A stretch of DNA of 64,000 nucleotides, taken from positions 1 to 64,000 of the forward strand of contig JABGRN010000010.1 of the NCBI GenBank assembly GCA_018648265.1, given 5' to 3'. Numbering within the stretch: the stretch's first letter is position 1; each line of letters opens with the position of its first letter. Made by a program: the position numbers and the translations under genes. Source of the stretch: Prolixibacteraceae bacterium (GTDB lineage Bacteria > Bacteroidota > Bacteroidia > Bacteroidales > Prolixibacteraceae). This document shows positions 54,104 to 63,163 of the stretch, piece by piece. Below the pieces are notes generated by a model. It made no database searches. It was not told where the DNA came from and saw nothing but the letters and a program-made list of their open reading frames with translations.

Positions 54104-56338
54104 CTAATTTAAATATGATTCTGCCAATTTAAAAAACAATTCCGGGTTACCCCAATCCTTATTTGGTCTTATTCCCATTTCAAACTTTAGTTCGCCTCCG
54201 TCGATTACATTCTGATGTGTAATCCAGGGTCCGTCGAGAGCTTCGCCGTTTAACCAGGCTTTCTGAATGTATTTGTTTTCATCGGAACAATTATCGGCTA
54301 CAATTTTAAATTTTTTACCGCTGTCTAGATTAATGGTTACTTCTTCAAATACAGGGCTTCCAATTGTATAAAGAGGTACTCCGGGAATTACAGGATAAAT
54401 TCCGATACTCGAAAAAACCACAAATGCCGACATCCCACCTCCATCTTCGTCTCCGGGAATTCCAAAAATATTATCGGGAAACCAGGTGTCTAAAAGCATT
54501 CTGATTTTTTTCTGCGTTTTCCATGGCGAACCGGTAAAATTGTAGAGATACGGAATGTGAAAACTTGGTTCATTCCCCATTGAAAACTGTCCAACAATAC
54601 CAGTGAAATCAGGTAGTTTTGCCCAAGTCTGGTATTTACTCCGGTCAAGTCCCTCGCGGAAAAGTTGGTCGAGCCCTTGTTCAAAATTTTGCATTCCCCC
54701 CATTAAATCCATTAAACCCGGAATATCATGCTGCACCTGCCAAAGGTAAGTCCAGCCATTATTTTCATCGTAATAATCGCGGGCGCCCATCCCACCGTCG
54801 AATTTTGGATCGATGTCAATCCAGTTCCCCAATGCATCTTTTGGCATAAAAAATCCCTTTTCTTTCCAATAAAGATTTTTATAATTATTTGCTTTTTTCA
54901 AAAAAAGTTCATAATCATCATTCTTATCAAATTCATTTGCAAATTGTGCCAACGCCCAATCGTCGTAACTATGGCCAAGGGTAACAGCCACAGCCTGTCG
55001 CTTTTCAAACGAATGTACCATCGGTTCAGTTTCCAATTCGCCCGGATGCAAGGCCGGAAAATAATTTAGTACATGATAAAGACTATCTAATGAACCTGCC
55101 GCTCCAATTTTCCAGGGCAACATTGTGCCATTTAAAGCATTTTTTTTCATTCCATCGTAAGCAGAATTCATGTCAAACTGAAGAACATTTTTGCGGTAAT
55201 TATCGAGAAAAGTTATGGTAGAATGAAAACCGTTCATACATGGATTTTCGCCCCAAAGCAAACAAAACTGGGGCATCCACCCACTTTGTTCATACATCCT
55301 GACGTACGATGCCATCATATCATTTTCCAAATCAGGATCAAGCAATGCACGCAGCGGATGATGTGTCAGATACGAATCCCACACCCAATCGTCGATGTAA
55401 AAATCCTGTTCATCTTCATGAATTTTGCCGTCGTAGTTGCTGTAATATTTTCCATCTTCGGTAATGTTGTTCATTCGCTCATAGCAACGATAAAGAGCGG
55501 TGTAAAAAGTTCTTTTGCGCGACTCCGAACCGCCAACAACTTCAATTTGTCCTAAAGTTTCCGCCCATATTTTTTGTGCTTCATTTTTGTATTTATCAAA
55601 CATCCAGTCAGGCATTTCATTATCCAGATTTTTCTTTGCCTGTTCAAGACTAATAAATGACATACCATATTTGAAATTAATCATATTGTTTTCACTTTTT
55701 TCTAAAAAAGTAAGAACCAGTTTTTTATCGTTATTCAACTGCTGGGATGATAATATTGGAGCATCAAATTCACCAAAAACATAAGCTTTCATTCCCTTAA
55801 ATGATTCAACTCCAGAAATTGAATTTTTATCTTCCTGAATCCAGCTTCCAGAATTTACTATGGATAAATTTAATTTTGGTTGTGCAGATTCCGGGAATTC
55901 AATCCTAAAAAAACCTGTTTTTGCACCTGGAACAAATTCGAGAGTGGCATTATAATCTTCGAGCCAAACCAAATAATAATATGGAGTTGCTGTTTCATTT
56001 TGCTGATCCCACGAAGAAACCGGATTTACATTTTCCTGCATATTTCCTACAAAAGGCATTAACCTGAAAAGTTGCCCGTTTCGGTGTGAAATTAAGGAAA
56101 GGGGAAAAGAAGAAATCTGATCATCCAAATAATCTTTCCGGTTTGGGTACATCCTTATCATTTGGTTTGGCAATTGTACTGTCGGACGCGTTGGTTGTAA
56201 AATATGCCCCACCCCTCCAATATTGGGATCAACAAAAGCGGTTGGATCGAAGTCCTTTTTTGAATTGCACGAAATAACAACTGCAATTAAGAATATTGCA
56301 AATATAATTTTACTGATTACCGATTTTGAAAGGTTCAT
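54104..56338 (-). CDS. GH92-family glycosidase (alpha-mannosidase family), lipoprotein
   Basis: 744 residues, lipoprotein signal with Cys24 (VVISC). The GH92 two-domain layout is present: N-terminal beta-sandwich starting FVDPNIGGVGHILQPTRPTVQLPNQMIRMYP and a large helical-barrel catalytic part. The GNEPSFHIPYLYNFTGSPWKTQ motif carries the likely general acid. The later motif reads GDEDGGGMSAFVVFSSIGIYP, while most members have G-N-D-D-x-G-Q-M-S-A-W. GH92 enzymes are calcium-dependent alpha-mannosidases. The substitutions near the base and calcium residues suggest another specificity. It is followed on the minus strand by the S46 gene and preceded by the Tat-DegT gene. Confidence 0.9.
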   Translation of the reverse strand: MNLSKSVISKIIFAIFLIAVVISCNSKKDFDPTAFVDPNIGGVGHILQPTRPTVQLPNQMIRMYPNRKDYLDDQISSFPLSLISHRNGQLFRLMPFVGNMQENVNPVSSWDQQNETATPYYYLVWLEDYNATLEFVPGAKTGFFRIEFPESAQPKLNLSIVNSGSWIQEDKNSISGVESFKGMKAYVFGEFDAPILSSQQLNNDKKLVLTFLEKSENNMINFKYGMSFISLEQAKKNLDNEMPDWMFDKYKNEAQKIWAETLGQIEVVGGSESRKRTFYTALYRCYERMNNITEDGKYYSNYDGKIHEDEQDFYIDDWVWDSYLTHHPLRALLDPDLENDMMASYVRMYEQSGWMPQFCLLWGENPCMNGFHSTITFLDNYRKNVLQFDMNSAYDGMKKNALNGTMLPWKIGAAGSLDSLYHVLNYFPALHPGELETEPMVHSFEKRQAVAVTLGHSYDDWALAQFANEFDKNDDYELFLKKANNYKNLYWKEKGFFMPKDALGNWIDIDPKFDGGMGARDYYDENNGWTYLWQVQHDIPGLMDLMGGMQNFEQGLDQLFREGLDRSKYQTWAKLPDFTGIVGQFSMGNEPSFHIPYLYNFTGSPWKTQKKIRMLLDTWFPDNIFGIPGDEDGGGMSAFVVFSSIGIYPVIPGVPLYTIGSPVFEEVTINLDSGKKFKIVADNCSDENKYIQKAWLNGEALDGPWITHQNVIDGGELKFEMGIRPNKDWGNPELFFKLAESYLN

Positions 56339-56469
56339 TTTTTTGATTTTAAAATTATTCTGGCTAAAGTAACGAATAGTAAAACCAAAAAAAACGGATG
56401 ACGCAGATATCTAAAAATAAATTTTAAAAAGTGTCACACTTTTGTTTGAAATAATTTTTCGAAGTAAAA

Positions 56470-57816
56470 TTAACCTGCCAACGAATCACGGTTCTCGTAA
56501 ATTTTGGTGATAGCATTTACAATGTCATCCATGTCTGATTTGCTGCCCAGCAAAATGCTCTGATAAAATGTTACCGCTTCTTTTGCAAGTTGGTCGTTAC
56601 CGGGTAAATAATTTTCCTCGCGCCATTGTTTCAGCCGTTTTTCAGAAAACAATCGTTTGTATCCTCTTGAATTTAATGCTTCTTCAATCAAGCCATCTTT
56701 ATTTTGTTTCCCATAACCCGATGAACATGGGATTCCTTCAGCACGCAAAGCTTTTAAAAATTGTTCTCTTGTAACATTACCAAATTCTTTGGATACAAAC
56801 CGAAATGGATACATGTGATATGCAGATCTATTATTTCCTTCTACCAATTTACAGGTGTGAATTCCGGGAATTTCATTTAGCTTTTTATCCAAATATAGTG
56901 CATTTTCCAAGCGAATATCGGCATCTTTTTGTATGCGTTTCATTTGCGATAAAAGTGTAATTGCCTGCATTTGCTGCATTCGCCGGTTACTTCCACGCAT
57001 TGGGTAATCTGAAGTTCGCTGAACGCTTCCAAAAGGCCGTCCGCAATTATGAAACGAATAACACTGATCCATTAATTCATCGTTGTTGCCAATAACCGCG
57101 CCTCCTTCGCCAGCCGGTAGGTTTTTAGAATTCTGAAAACTGAAACAGCCTAAATCACCAAGTGTCCCCAACTTTTTACCTTTGTACTCTCCCAGCCACG
57201 CCTGGCACGCATCTTCAATAACTTTTAAATCATGCTTTTTTGCCACTGCATTCACTTTGTCCATATCAACAGGCAAACCATAAATATGCACGGGCAATAT
57301 TGCAGATGTCCGGTCGGTAATTTTTTCTTCTATTTTCGAAGGATCAATTAAGAATGTTTCCGGGTCGGTATCTACAAAAACTGGCAGAGCTTTGTTCATA
57401 AAAATTGAATTGTAAGTTGCAATAAATGTAAATGGCGAAACCAAAACTTCATCACCAGCATCGACACCTAAAACCTGCAAAGCAACTAAAAGTGCGGTAG
57501 TTCCACTGGCAGTTGCAAGGCATCGTTTTGCTCCCATTAATTCGGCATATTTCTGTTCAAAATCGGCTACCGATTCTCCCCTGCCCCGCCACCAACGGCC
57601 ACTTCGTAACATTTCCAAAGTTTCTTTTTCTGCCGACTGATCCCAAACCGGCCATTCTGGCCAATGTGCTGTTCTTACTTTTTCGCCGCCATGAATGGCG
57701 AGTTTCCTCGTATTATTTGAACTAAATGAAGTAAGAGGTAAATTTGCAAATGTACCAAGTGCCCCAACAGAAGTTGTTGCAATTACCTGACGACGGGTGA
57801 ATCTTCGATTTGCCAT
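56470..57816 (-). CDS. Tat-exported DegT/DnrJ/EryC1/StrS-family PLP aminotransferase
   Basis: 448 residues. The N-terminus ANRRFTRRQVIATTSVGALGTFANLPLTSF looks like a twin-arginine signal. The rest is a DegT sugar aminotransferase: TASGTTALLVAL phosphate-binding turn, VIEDACQAW (Glu201-Asp202) for the PLP ring nitrogen, and Lys231 in FSFQNSKNLPAGEGGAV as Schiff-base lysine. HNCGRPFG follows. Usual members act in the cytoplasm on nucleotide-linked keto sugars. An exported form could act on free keto sugars, or might bind without catalysis. It lies upstream of the GH92 gene. Confidence 0.88.
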   Translation of the reverse strand: MANRRFTRRQVIATTSVGALGTFANLPLTSFSSNNTRKLAIHGGEKVRTAHWPEWPVWDQSAEKETLEMLRSGRWWRGRGESVADFEQKYAELMGAKRCLATASGTTALLVALQVLGVDAGDEVLVSPFTFIATYNSIFMNKALPVFVDTDPETFLIDPSKIEEKITDRTSAILPVHIYGLPVDMDKVNAVAKKHDLKVIEDACQAWLGEYKGKKLGTLGDLGCFSFQNSKNLPAGEGGAVIGNNDELMDQCYSFHNCGRPFGSVQRTSDYPMRGSNRRMQQMQAITLLSQMKRIQKDADIRLENALYLDKKLNEIPGIHTCKLVEGNNRSAYHMYPFRFVSKEFGNVTREQFLKALRAEGIPCSSGYGKQNKDGLIEEALNSRGYKRLFSEKRLKQWREENYLPGNDQLAKEAVTFYQSILLGSKSDMDDIVNAITKIYENRDSLAG

Positions 57817-58222
57817 GATTTTAGGTTTAGATTTTATACGAACACTTTGATTTTCTCTTGCAGAAGAAAATGTCGAAACTAAGTTACGGAATTATAAGAA
57901 AATCAGCAATAAAACATCGAATGCTACAAAAAATTATTTCAAATAAAAAAACCTTGTTTAATAAACAGCATATTTCTCTATAGAATCCCATTATACCAAT
58001 TGTACTTTGAAATGCCGCATGGCAATTTCGAAGTTTATAATGGTTAATGCCGATACTACAACAAAGGAGTATGCTGAGTAAAACGAAAGTATGCGACATT
58101 TGATTGTTAAATCGGTATTAATCAAACATCAACAAATAGTAGAGGTAAACTCAAAAAATCTTGCAAATCAAAATTTTTAGTTAGAAATTGAGATGAATTT
58201 CAAAAATCAAAAGAAATAGAAG
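57817..58222. other. Divergent intergenic region containing a dispersed repeat
   Basis: 406 bases between the DegT gene and the next plus-strand membrane protein. Only the repeat copy at 57992-58120 is recognisable; promoters for both genes must lie here but no exact -7 box was found. Confidence 0.5.
57992..58120. repeat. Dispersed two-hairpin intergenic repeat, copy 2
   Basis: Same family as 10039-10166 and 59838-59987. It opens TATACCAATTGTACTTTGAAATGCC and closes TTAAATCGGTATTA. The first hairpin here is extended by flanking CCATTATA and TATAATGG (57988-57995 and 58036-58043), which pair perfectly. This copy is not at a stop codon. Confidence 0.75.
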
Positions 58223-58951
58223 ATGAACCAAACCGCTTTAAAAAATAAAATAAATTATTTCGCACTCTTCATTTTCGCGGTTTCCATGGGATTTCTGGAA
58301 GCAATAGTTGTAATTTATGTCAGAGAATTATATTATCCCGAAGGATTTGCCTTTCCATTAAATGCCTTGCCAGCGAATTTAATAAGCATCGAAATAATCC
58401 GCGAAATTTGTACCCTTCTAATGCTGGGATCAGTTGCCTGGCTAACAGCAAAAACTTCGCTCCGGCGGTTATCGGCATTCCTTTTTTCTTTCGGAGTTTG
58501 GGATATAATTTACTATGTTGCATTAAAGCTCTTCCTCGATTGGCCCGAATCGTTACTTACCTGGGATATCCTATTCCTCATCCCAATTACCTGGGTGGGT
58601 CCTGTTTTAGCTCCCATAATTTGTTCGGCATTAATGATTTTAATGGCAGTAATATTCGAACGGTTTTATTTGACAAAAAAACTAAATGAAATAAAGCGGG
58701 CAGAATTCATTTTTATGGTTGTGGGCGCCGTAATAATATCTTTCGCTTTTACTTACGACTTTGGAATGTTGATTTTAAAAGGTGGATACCTGTCTGATTT
58801 TTTTGCAATCCCCGAAAATCCGGAATTTCTAAAAGAACTAACAACTTATATTCCAACACGTTTTAGTTGGGAGATTTTTTCGATTGGAATACTTTTTATT
58901 TTCTTTGGAATTGGGATGATTGTAAAACGGGTAATTTTAAATAAAAATTAA
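58223..58951 (+). CDS. Integral membrane protein of unknown function
   Basis: 242 residues with about six or seven hydrophobic segments, for example YFALFIFAVSMGFLEAIVVIYV, LSAFLFSFGVWDIIYYVALKLF, ILFLIPITWVGPVLAPIICSA, AEFIFMVVGAVIISFAF and FSIGILFIFFGIGMIV. The first helix carries a Glu and is followed by REL(Y)YPEGF. There is no signal peptide and no known domain that I recognise. It stands alone on the plus strand, flanked by intergenic repeats. Unknown function, inner membrane. Confidence 0.72.
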   Translation: MNQTALKNKINYFALFIFAVSMGFLEAIVVIYVRELYYPEGFAFPLNALPANLISIEIIREICTLLMLGSVAWLTAKTSLRRLSAFLFSFGVWDIIYYVALKLFLDWPESLLTWDILFLIPITWVGPVLAPIICSALMILMAVIFERFYLTKKLNEIKRAEFIFMVVGAVIISFAFTYDFGMLILKGGYLSDFFAIPENPEFLKELTTYIPTRFSWEIFSIGILFIFFGIGMIVKRVILNKN

Positions 58952-59136
58952 TTTATTTGAAAGTACAGCTTCCAAAATAATAGTAGCAATATTTATTCTT
59001 ATTCAATTTTTATTTTTCCTTTGTAATCATAAATTTTTATTCACCAAAAAAGAAAAAACGGGAATAGAATATTTGTGAAAAAAATGTAAGAATGCTATTT
59101 CTTTTAACCAGCTGCCTAATAGATTAAAGAATTAAA

Positions 59137-59838
59137 ATGCCTGTTTTCAAATATATTCTTTTACTTGTTTTTACATTGAGTGTGTTTCAATGTAAAAGCC
59201 AGGTATCCATAAACGAAATAAACTTTAATAAAGTCCCCCAAAAAAAAGTACGAGAGTATTTAATTGGCCAGCAGAACAATCATATTCTGTCGTTAACAGA
59301 TATCAAACCCTCTTTAAGAACTAATATGAAAATTGAAGGGTACAGAAATCATGTAAAAGAATACTTTTTGAAGGATAGTTTGAATAAAATTTGGAAACAT
59401 TATTTAAATACAAATCCTGGTGATTCGTGGAATGGCAGGAAAGTATCATTCGGGATGTTATTTTCAAAAAAAGATAAAAGGATTGTATATTGCAACGAAT
59501 CTATTTCGCAAATCGATACCGGGCAGGTTGTTTATTTAAATTTAAAATTATTAAAAGGTATAGCCAACCTTGCGACTGTTTTTGAATTTACAAATATTGA
59601 CAAGGAAAATCGAATAATCGAATTTAGCTATATTGAAGGTAACATTACCGAGGGAAAGCAACGGCTGCAGTTTTCGGAAACCCCAAAAGGGCACACTTTA
59701 ATTTTGCACACCAGTTTTTATAAAAGCAATTCTACGTTTCGCGACTGGTTTCTATATCCGTTTTTTCATGATAAAATATCCAATGAATTCCATCGAAATA
59801 TGAAAAAACTTTATTATTCCAAATGCATGTCACAATAA
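59137..59838 (+). CDS. Hypothetical exported protein, possibly SRPBCC-like
   Basis: 233 residues. An N-terminal hydrophobic segment ending SVFQC (Cys19) looks like a lipoprotein signal. The middle (VSFGMLFSKKDKRIVYCNESISQIDTGQVVYLNLKLLKGIANLATVFEFTNIDKENRIIEFSYIEGNITEGKQRLQFSE) has alternating strands. The end (TFRDWFLYPFFHDKISNEFHRNMKKL) is a long helix, reminiscent of a helix-grip SRPBCC fold. I do not recognise a family. Its stop codon overlaps the start of a dispersed repeat. Confidence 0.65.
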   Translation: MPVFKYILLLVFTLSVFQCKSQVSINEINFNKVPQKKVREYLIGQQNNHILSLTDIKPSLRTNMKIEGYRNHVKEYFLKDSLNKIWKHYLNTNPGDSWNGRKVSFGMLFSKKDKRIVYCNESISQIDTGQVVYLNLKLLKGIANLATVFEFTNIDKENRIIEFSYIEGNITEGKQRLQFSETPKGHTLILHTSFYKSNSTFRDWFLYPFFHDKISNEFHRNMKKLYYSKCMSQ

Positions 59839-59987
59839 TACCAATTGCTCTTCAAAATGCCGCTTAGCAAATTTTGAAATTACAATAGCCTGTCCCGAAT
59901 CTATTTCGAGAGTTAATACCGATAATACAAGAAAGAAGCAGATTGAACAAAGTGAAGTTTGCGATATAATGTTGTCAAATCGGTATT
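59838..59987. repeat. Dispersed two-hairpin intergenic repeat, copy 3
   Basis: 150 bases, opening ATACCAATTGCTCTTCAAAATG and closing AAATCGGTATT (ends are near inverted repeats). It carries about 24 extra bases (CCTGTCCCGAATCTATTTCG...) between the two hairpins compared with copy 1. The left end overlaps the TAA of the preceding gene. It abuts the MITE-like element at 59990. Confidence 0.75.
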
Positions 59988-59989
59988 AA

Positions 59990-60197
59990 TAACCTGAGTT
60001 CGATTATAAATATCATCACAGTTTAAGTTATTTTTTAGCAGAAATTGAAACAGATTTTTGAAGGACTACTTTTTTGCCTGTGGCAAGAAAAGTCGGGATA
60101 ATTCGAGAAAATTTGGAGCGATTTATGCAAAAAATAACTAAATCCGAAGGAAAAGTCAGACTTTCTGTGTTCAATATTTATAATCTAACTCAGGTTA
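59990..60197. mobile_element. Non-autonomous MITE-like element, copy 2
   Basis: 208 bases. The left end is TAACCTGAGTTCGATTA then TAAATAT; the right end (60174-60197) is its complement with one mismatch. The internal core shares TTTTTGAAGG and CGGGATAATTCGAGAAAATTT-like text with copy 1 read on the other strand. It lacks the nested palindrome of copy 1. Its right end supplies the stop codon of the TolB-like gene (60195-60197). Confidence 0.8.
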
Positions 60198-61685
60198 ATA
60201 GGTAAAAGATACAAATGCAACTTTTTTTGAATCAGGACTCCAGGAAGGGACATTTATTGTTCCCTGTCCGCCATACAAAAATGCAACGGTTTCAATAATA
60301 CCGCCTCCAACAGGCATTATTCGCAACATTACATTTTTGTTTCGAGGATGTGAACCGGCTGGTACTTCTGGCAAATACGATATAAATATCAGTTGTTTAC
60401 CATCGGGCGATGGATGTGCAAACCAGTTTTGATAATTATCAAAAGTTACTTGTTCTTGATCTGATCCATCAGGTTTCATTCTCCAAATCTGCATCATTCC
60501 GGTCCGGGTTGAATTGAAATAAATGTACTTTCCGTCGGGCGAATATTCAGGTCCATCGTCCAGACCTTCGGTTGATGTTAAACGAATTTCTGTTCCTCCT
60601 TTTGTTGGGATTTTATAAACGTCGTAGTTCCCGTTTCTTTCGGCACAGTATGTAAGCCAATTTCCATCGGGCGACCAGCCATGCCAATACGAAGGCCCCT
60701 TTTTAGTAACACGCTCCGGAGTTCCACCGTCAACAGGAACTGTGTAAATAATCGAACGGTTTTTGCCATCGTCTTCAGTACTACTACTAATTGCCAGGGT
60801 TTTACCATCGAATGAAATTCCATGGTCGTTATTATTGGCTGTTATATCACCTGTATAAATTTCTTTTGGTTTTTTCTCTTTTAAATCGAATTTAAAAAGT
60901 TTTCCACCTGAATTATAAATTAAATATTTCCCATCGACCGACCAATTTGGAGCTTCAATATGGGTTTCGGTTTCGTAAATAACATTTCTTAATCCGGTTT
61001 CCAAATCTATAACCTCCAACCTGCTTGGCGAAGGTTTCTGATAACCATCAACATTTTCGCCGGCAGGTTTCTCTATTCTTACATTCCAAAAATCCGCCTT
61101 CTCTTTCACAACTTCGTTATGAGAAGAAATAAACATTCCGGCTAAAACAGTTTCACCTGTTTCTATAACTACTTTTCCAACTTCGGTTAAAGGTTGTCCA
61201 TCCTTCGAAATCCGGAATATAAACTCATTCCCTTTTCTTTCTAATTGTACAAATTCAGGGTCCTTTATTTCAGCAGATTTTTCCAGGGTTTCACCACCAT
61301 TCTTTTCGCGGTATTGCAATGATGTTAAACCATCGCCGTGAACCGCACCATCCATATAAATTGCATTTTCTTCTTTTGAGTTTCTAATCATTAAGCCAAT
61401 TTTCCGATGTGGATCGATACCTTTTCCGATAAAATCCAAATTGGCAGAGATTATAAAATCACCCTCAACTTCCTGCGACACAAAATAAAACTCATCCCTT
61501 TCAAACCAAACATTATAACCAGCACCTTGCAACTCAAATTTTTGCATTTTCTCATCTAACTTAAAATTGCCCTTAAGTTTTGGGTTACCAACATCGTATC
61601 CATCGTAATTTTGAAACATTTGTTGTGCCTGAGTTGTAAATGAAATTAAGAAAACCAGAATAGGTAATAAAGTATTTTTAACCAT
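60195..61685 (-). CDS. Exported TolB-like propeller protein with N-terminal beta-sandwich
   Basis: 496 residues, signal peptide ending TTQAQ near 21. Residues about 25-215 form a concanavalin-like beta-sandwich (DFIISANLDFIGKGIDPHRKIGLMIRNSKEENAIYMDGAVHGDG), as in DUF1349-type domains. Residues about 230-496 form a PD40/TolB beta-propeller with repeats such as APNWSVDGKYLIYNSGGKLFKFDL, GPEYSPDGKYIYFNSTRTGMMQIWRM and FAHPSPDGKQLIFIS. The two parts together suggest glycan sensing or binding rather than catalysis. It may be transcribed with the DUF6786 and fucose isomerase genes, which share its strand. The stop codon lies inside a MITE end, so the last residue (Tyr) may reflect the insertion. 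Confidence 0.86.
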   Translation of the reverse strand: MVKNTLLPILVFLISFTTQAQQMFQNYDGYDVGNPKLKGNFKLDEKMQKFELQGAGYNVWFERDEFYFVSQEVEGDFIISANLDFIGKGIDPHRKIGLMIRNSKEENAIYMDGAVHGDGLTSLQYREKNGGETLEKSAEIKDPEFVQLERKGNEFIFRISKDGQPLTEVGKVVIETGETVLAGMFISSHNEVVKEKADFWNVRIEKPAGENVDGYQKPSPSRLEVIDLETGLRNVIYETETHIEAPNWSVDGKYLIYNSGGKLFKFDLKEKKPKEIYTGDITANNNDHGISFDGKTLAISSSTEDDGKNRSIIYTVPVDGGTPERVTKKGPSYWHGWSPDGNWLTYCAERNGNYDVYKIPTKGGTEIRLTSTEGLDDGPEYSPDGKYIYFNSTRTGMMQIWRMKPDGSDQEQVTFDNYQNWFAHPSPDGKQLIFISYLPEVPAGSHPRNKNVMLRIMPVGGGIIETVAFLYGGQGTINVPSWSPDSKKVAFVSFTY

Positions 61686-61880
61686 TTTATATAAAATTTT
61701 AAAACGCTAAAACTAATGATTTTGAATTCAAAAGTTAACATCTAAATGTATTTTCAATCTAAAAAATTAAATTTAAAAAACTTATTATTTAAACATCGGA
61801 AAAATAGTATTTTATTCAGAAGACTTTGCCTGTTGACTATTATTTTTCACTTTCAAAGTAATACGTAAAAAACCCAATTT

Positions 61881-63128
61881 TTAGAAAATCTCAATTATTT
61901 CCTCAAGCGAAATATCAAAAACCTGTTGGCAAATCGCATTTAGTTCTTCTTCAGTCCCTTCGAAATGAGCAGTTGTTTGTTTGAAAACAGCCGCTTCTTT
62001 TGATTTCAAGGCCAAGGCCGGCGACGAAGTTTCAAGTTCATAAAATGGTCCTAATTGCCCACCGTCTTCAAGTGGGCCATCGTTGTACGAATTAATAGCG
62101 TCGCCTTTAAAAGGGAATTCCTGTATTTCCCACGCCGAATTCACATACTCTGATACCCCCTCAGGAATTTCGCATTTTACAATTGTGAGTAATTTATTCT
62201 CAGCATCGTAACTTCCTAAAACCGGTAAAGCCCTCTGTGGAAGAATTCCAATTTTCCCGCGTTGCTTTCCATCGCCCTTAAAAAAAATAAACCCGTTTTT
62301 CACAACCAATCTGTCTTCCGAAACTTTTCCAAAATAATCGTCTTTTACAATGTAATCCGATTCAGCATCGGTTTTATAAGGGATAATAATTGTAACAGTA
62401 GGCGAAGGATTAAACATCCCAAGCAACCAAATTGAAAGTAGCCCGTTTTCTTTTGTCCATTCTTTTTCGCCGGTATTTTTAAGCTCATTAACAGATTGAT
62501 AACCTACACTTTTTACAGTTTCCTGATAATAAATCCCAAGTTTGTTTTTTATTTCGTCCTGATTTAATAAAACAATTTTACGGTTTACATCAAATTGAAA
62601 CAAAAAATCGCTGTAGTTTTTTAGCTGAATTGATTTTGAAAACTCAGCTTCAGTTTCACTGGTTGCAACCAGTTCAAATGATTCGGTGTCTAAACTGGCT
62701 GGAGTTGCCCAATTTTCAAAATCAAAGGAATCGCCCTTTTTAAAAAATATTGAAAACTGACCACCTTCAGGCCCCAGCCAAAAACGTTCTTCACCGCCAA
62801 CCGGGTTTATTTGTTCCAACACATTGCCCGATGCAATTAAATCGTGATTAATCCAACCATAACTTTTGCCCTCTTTCCCTTCCGAAGTACTGGTCATCAC
62901 TCGTCCCTGAAATTCAGGGGAGATTAAAATGCGGGCATTACCACTTTTTAATTCCACAGGTTTTGTATTTTCCTGTAAAACTTTTAAATCGTAACCATAA
63001 GTCCCTTTTTCAAAAGTTACCATTTTTGATTCTGATTTATTTTTCTGTCCTGAATTTGAACATGCAAAAACAGTAACAAGGAGAAGAATTGCAAAATGTT
63101 TCATTGATAAGCTTTTTTTAGTGTTCAC
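61881..63128 (-). CDS. DUF6786-type lipoprotein
   Basis: 415 residues (407 from Met9 at 63104). Lipoprotein signal ending FACS (Cys23). Recognisable stretches are ILISPEFQGRVMTSTSEG, WINHDLIASG, INPVGGEERFWLGPEGGQFSIFF and NDGPLEDGGQLGPFYELETSSPALAL. This is a galactose-mutarotase-like beta-sandwich pattern known from Bacteroidota proteins of unknown role (DUF6786). The WLGPEGGQFSIFF and DGGQLGPFYELET parts suggest a sugar-binding cleft. It lies between the fucose isomerase and TolB-like genes. Confidence 0.82.
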   Translation of the reverse strand: MNTKKSLSMKHFAILLLVTVFACSNSGQKNKSESKMVTFEKGTYGYDLKVLQENTKPVELKSGNARILISPEFQGRVMTSTSEGKEGKSYGWINHDLIASGNVLEQINPVGGEERFWLGPEGGQFSIFFKKGDSFDFENWATPASLDTESFELVATSETEAEFSKSIQLKNYSDFLFQFDVNRKIVLLNQDEIKNKLGIYYQETVKSVGYQSVNELKNTGEKEWTKENGLLSIWLLGMFNPSPTVTIIIPYKTDAESDYIVKDDYFGKVSEDRLVVKNGFIFFKGDGKQRGKIGILPQRALPVLGSYDAENKLLTIVKCEIPEGVSEYVNSAWEIQEFPFKGDAINSYNDGPLEDGGQLGPFYELETSSPALALKSKEAAVFKQTTAHFEGTEEELNAICQQVFDISLEEIIEIF

Positions 63129-63163
63129 TTGTTCAAAGTCAGATAAGCTACATATTAAACGAA

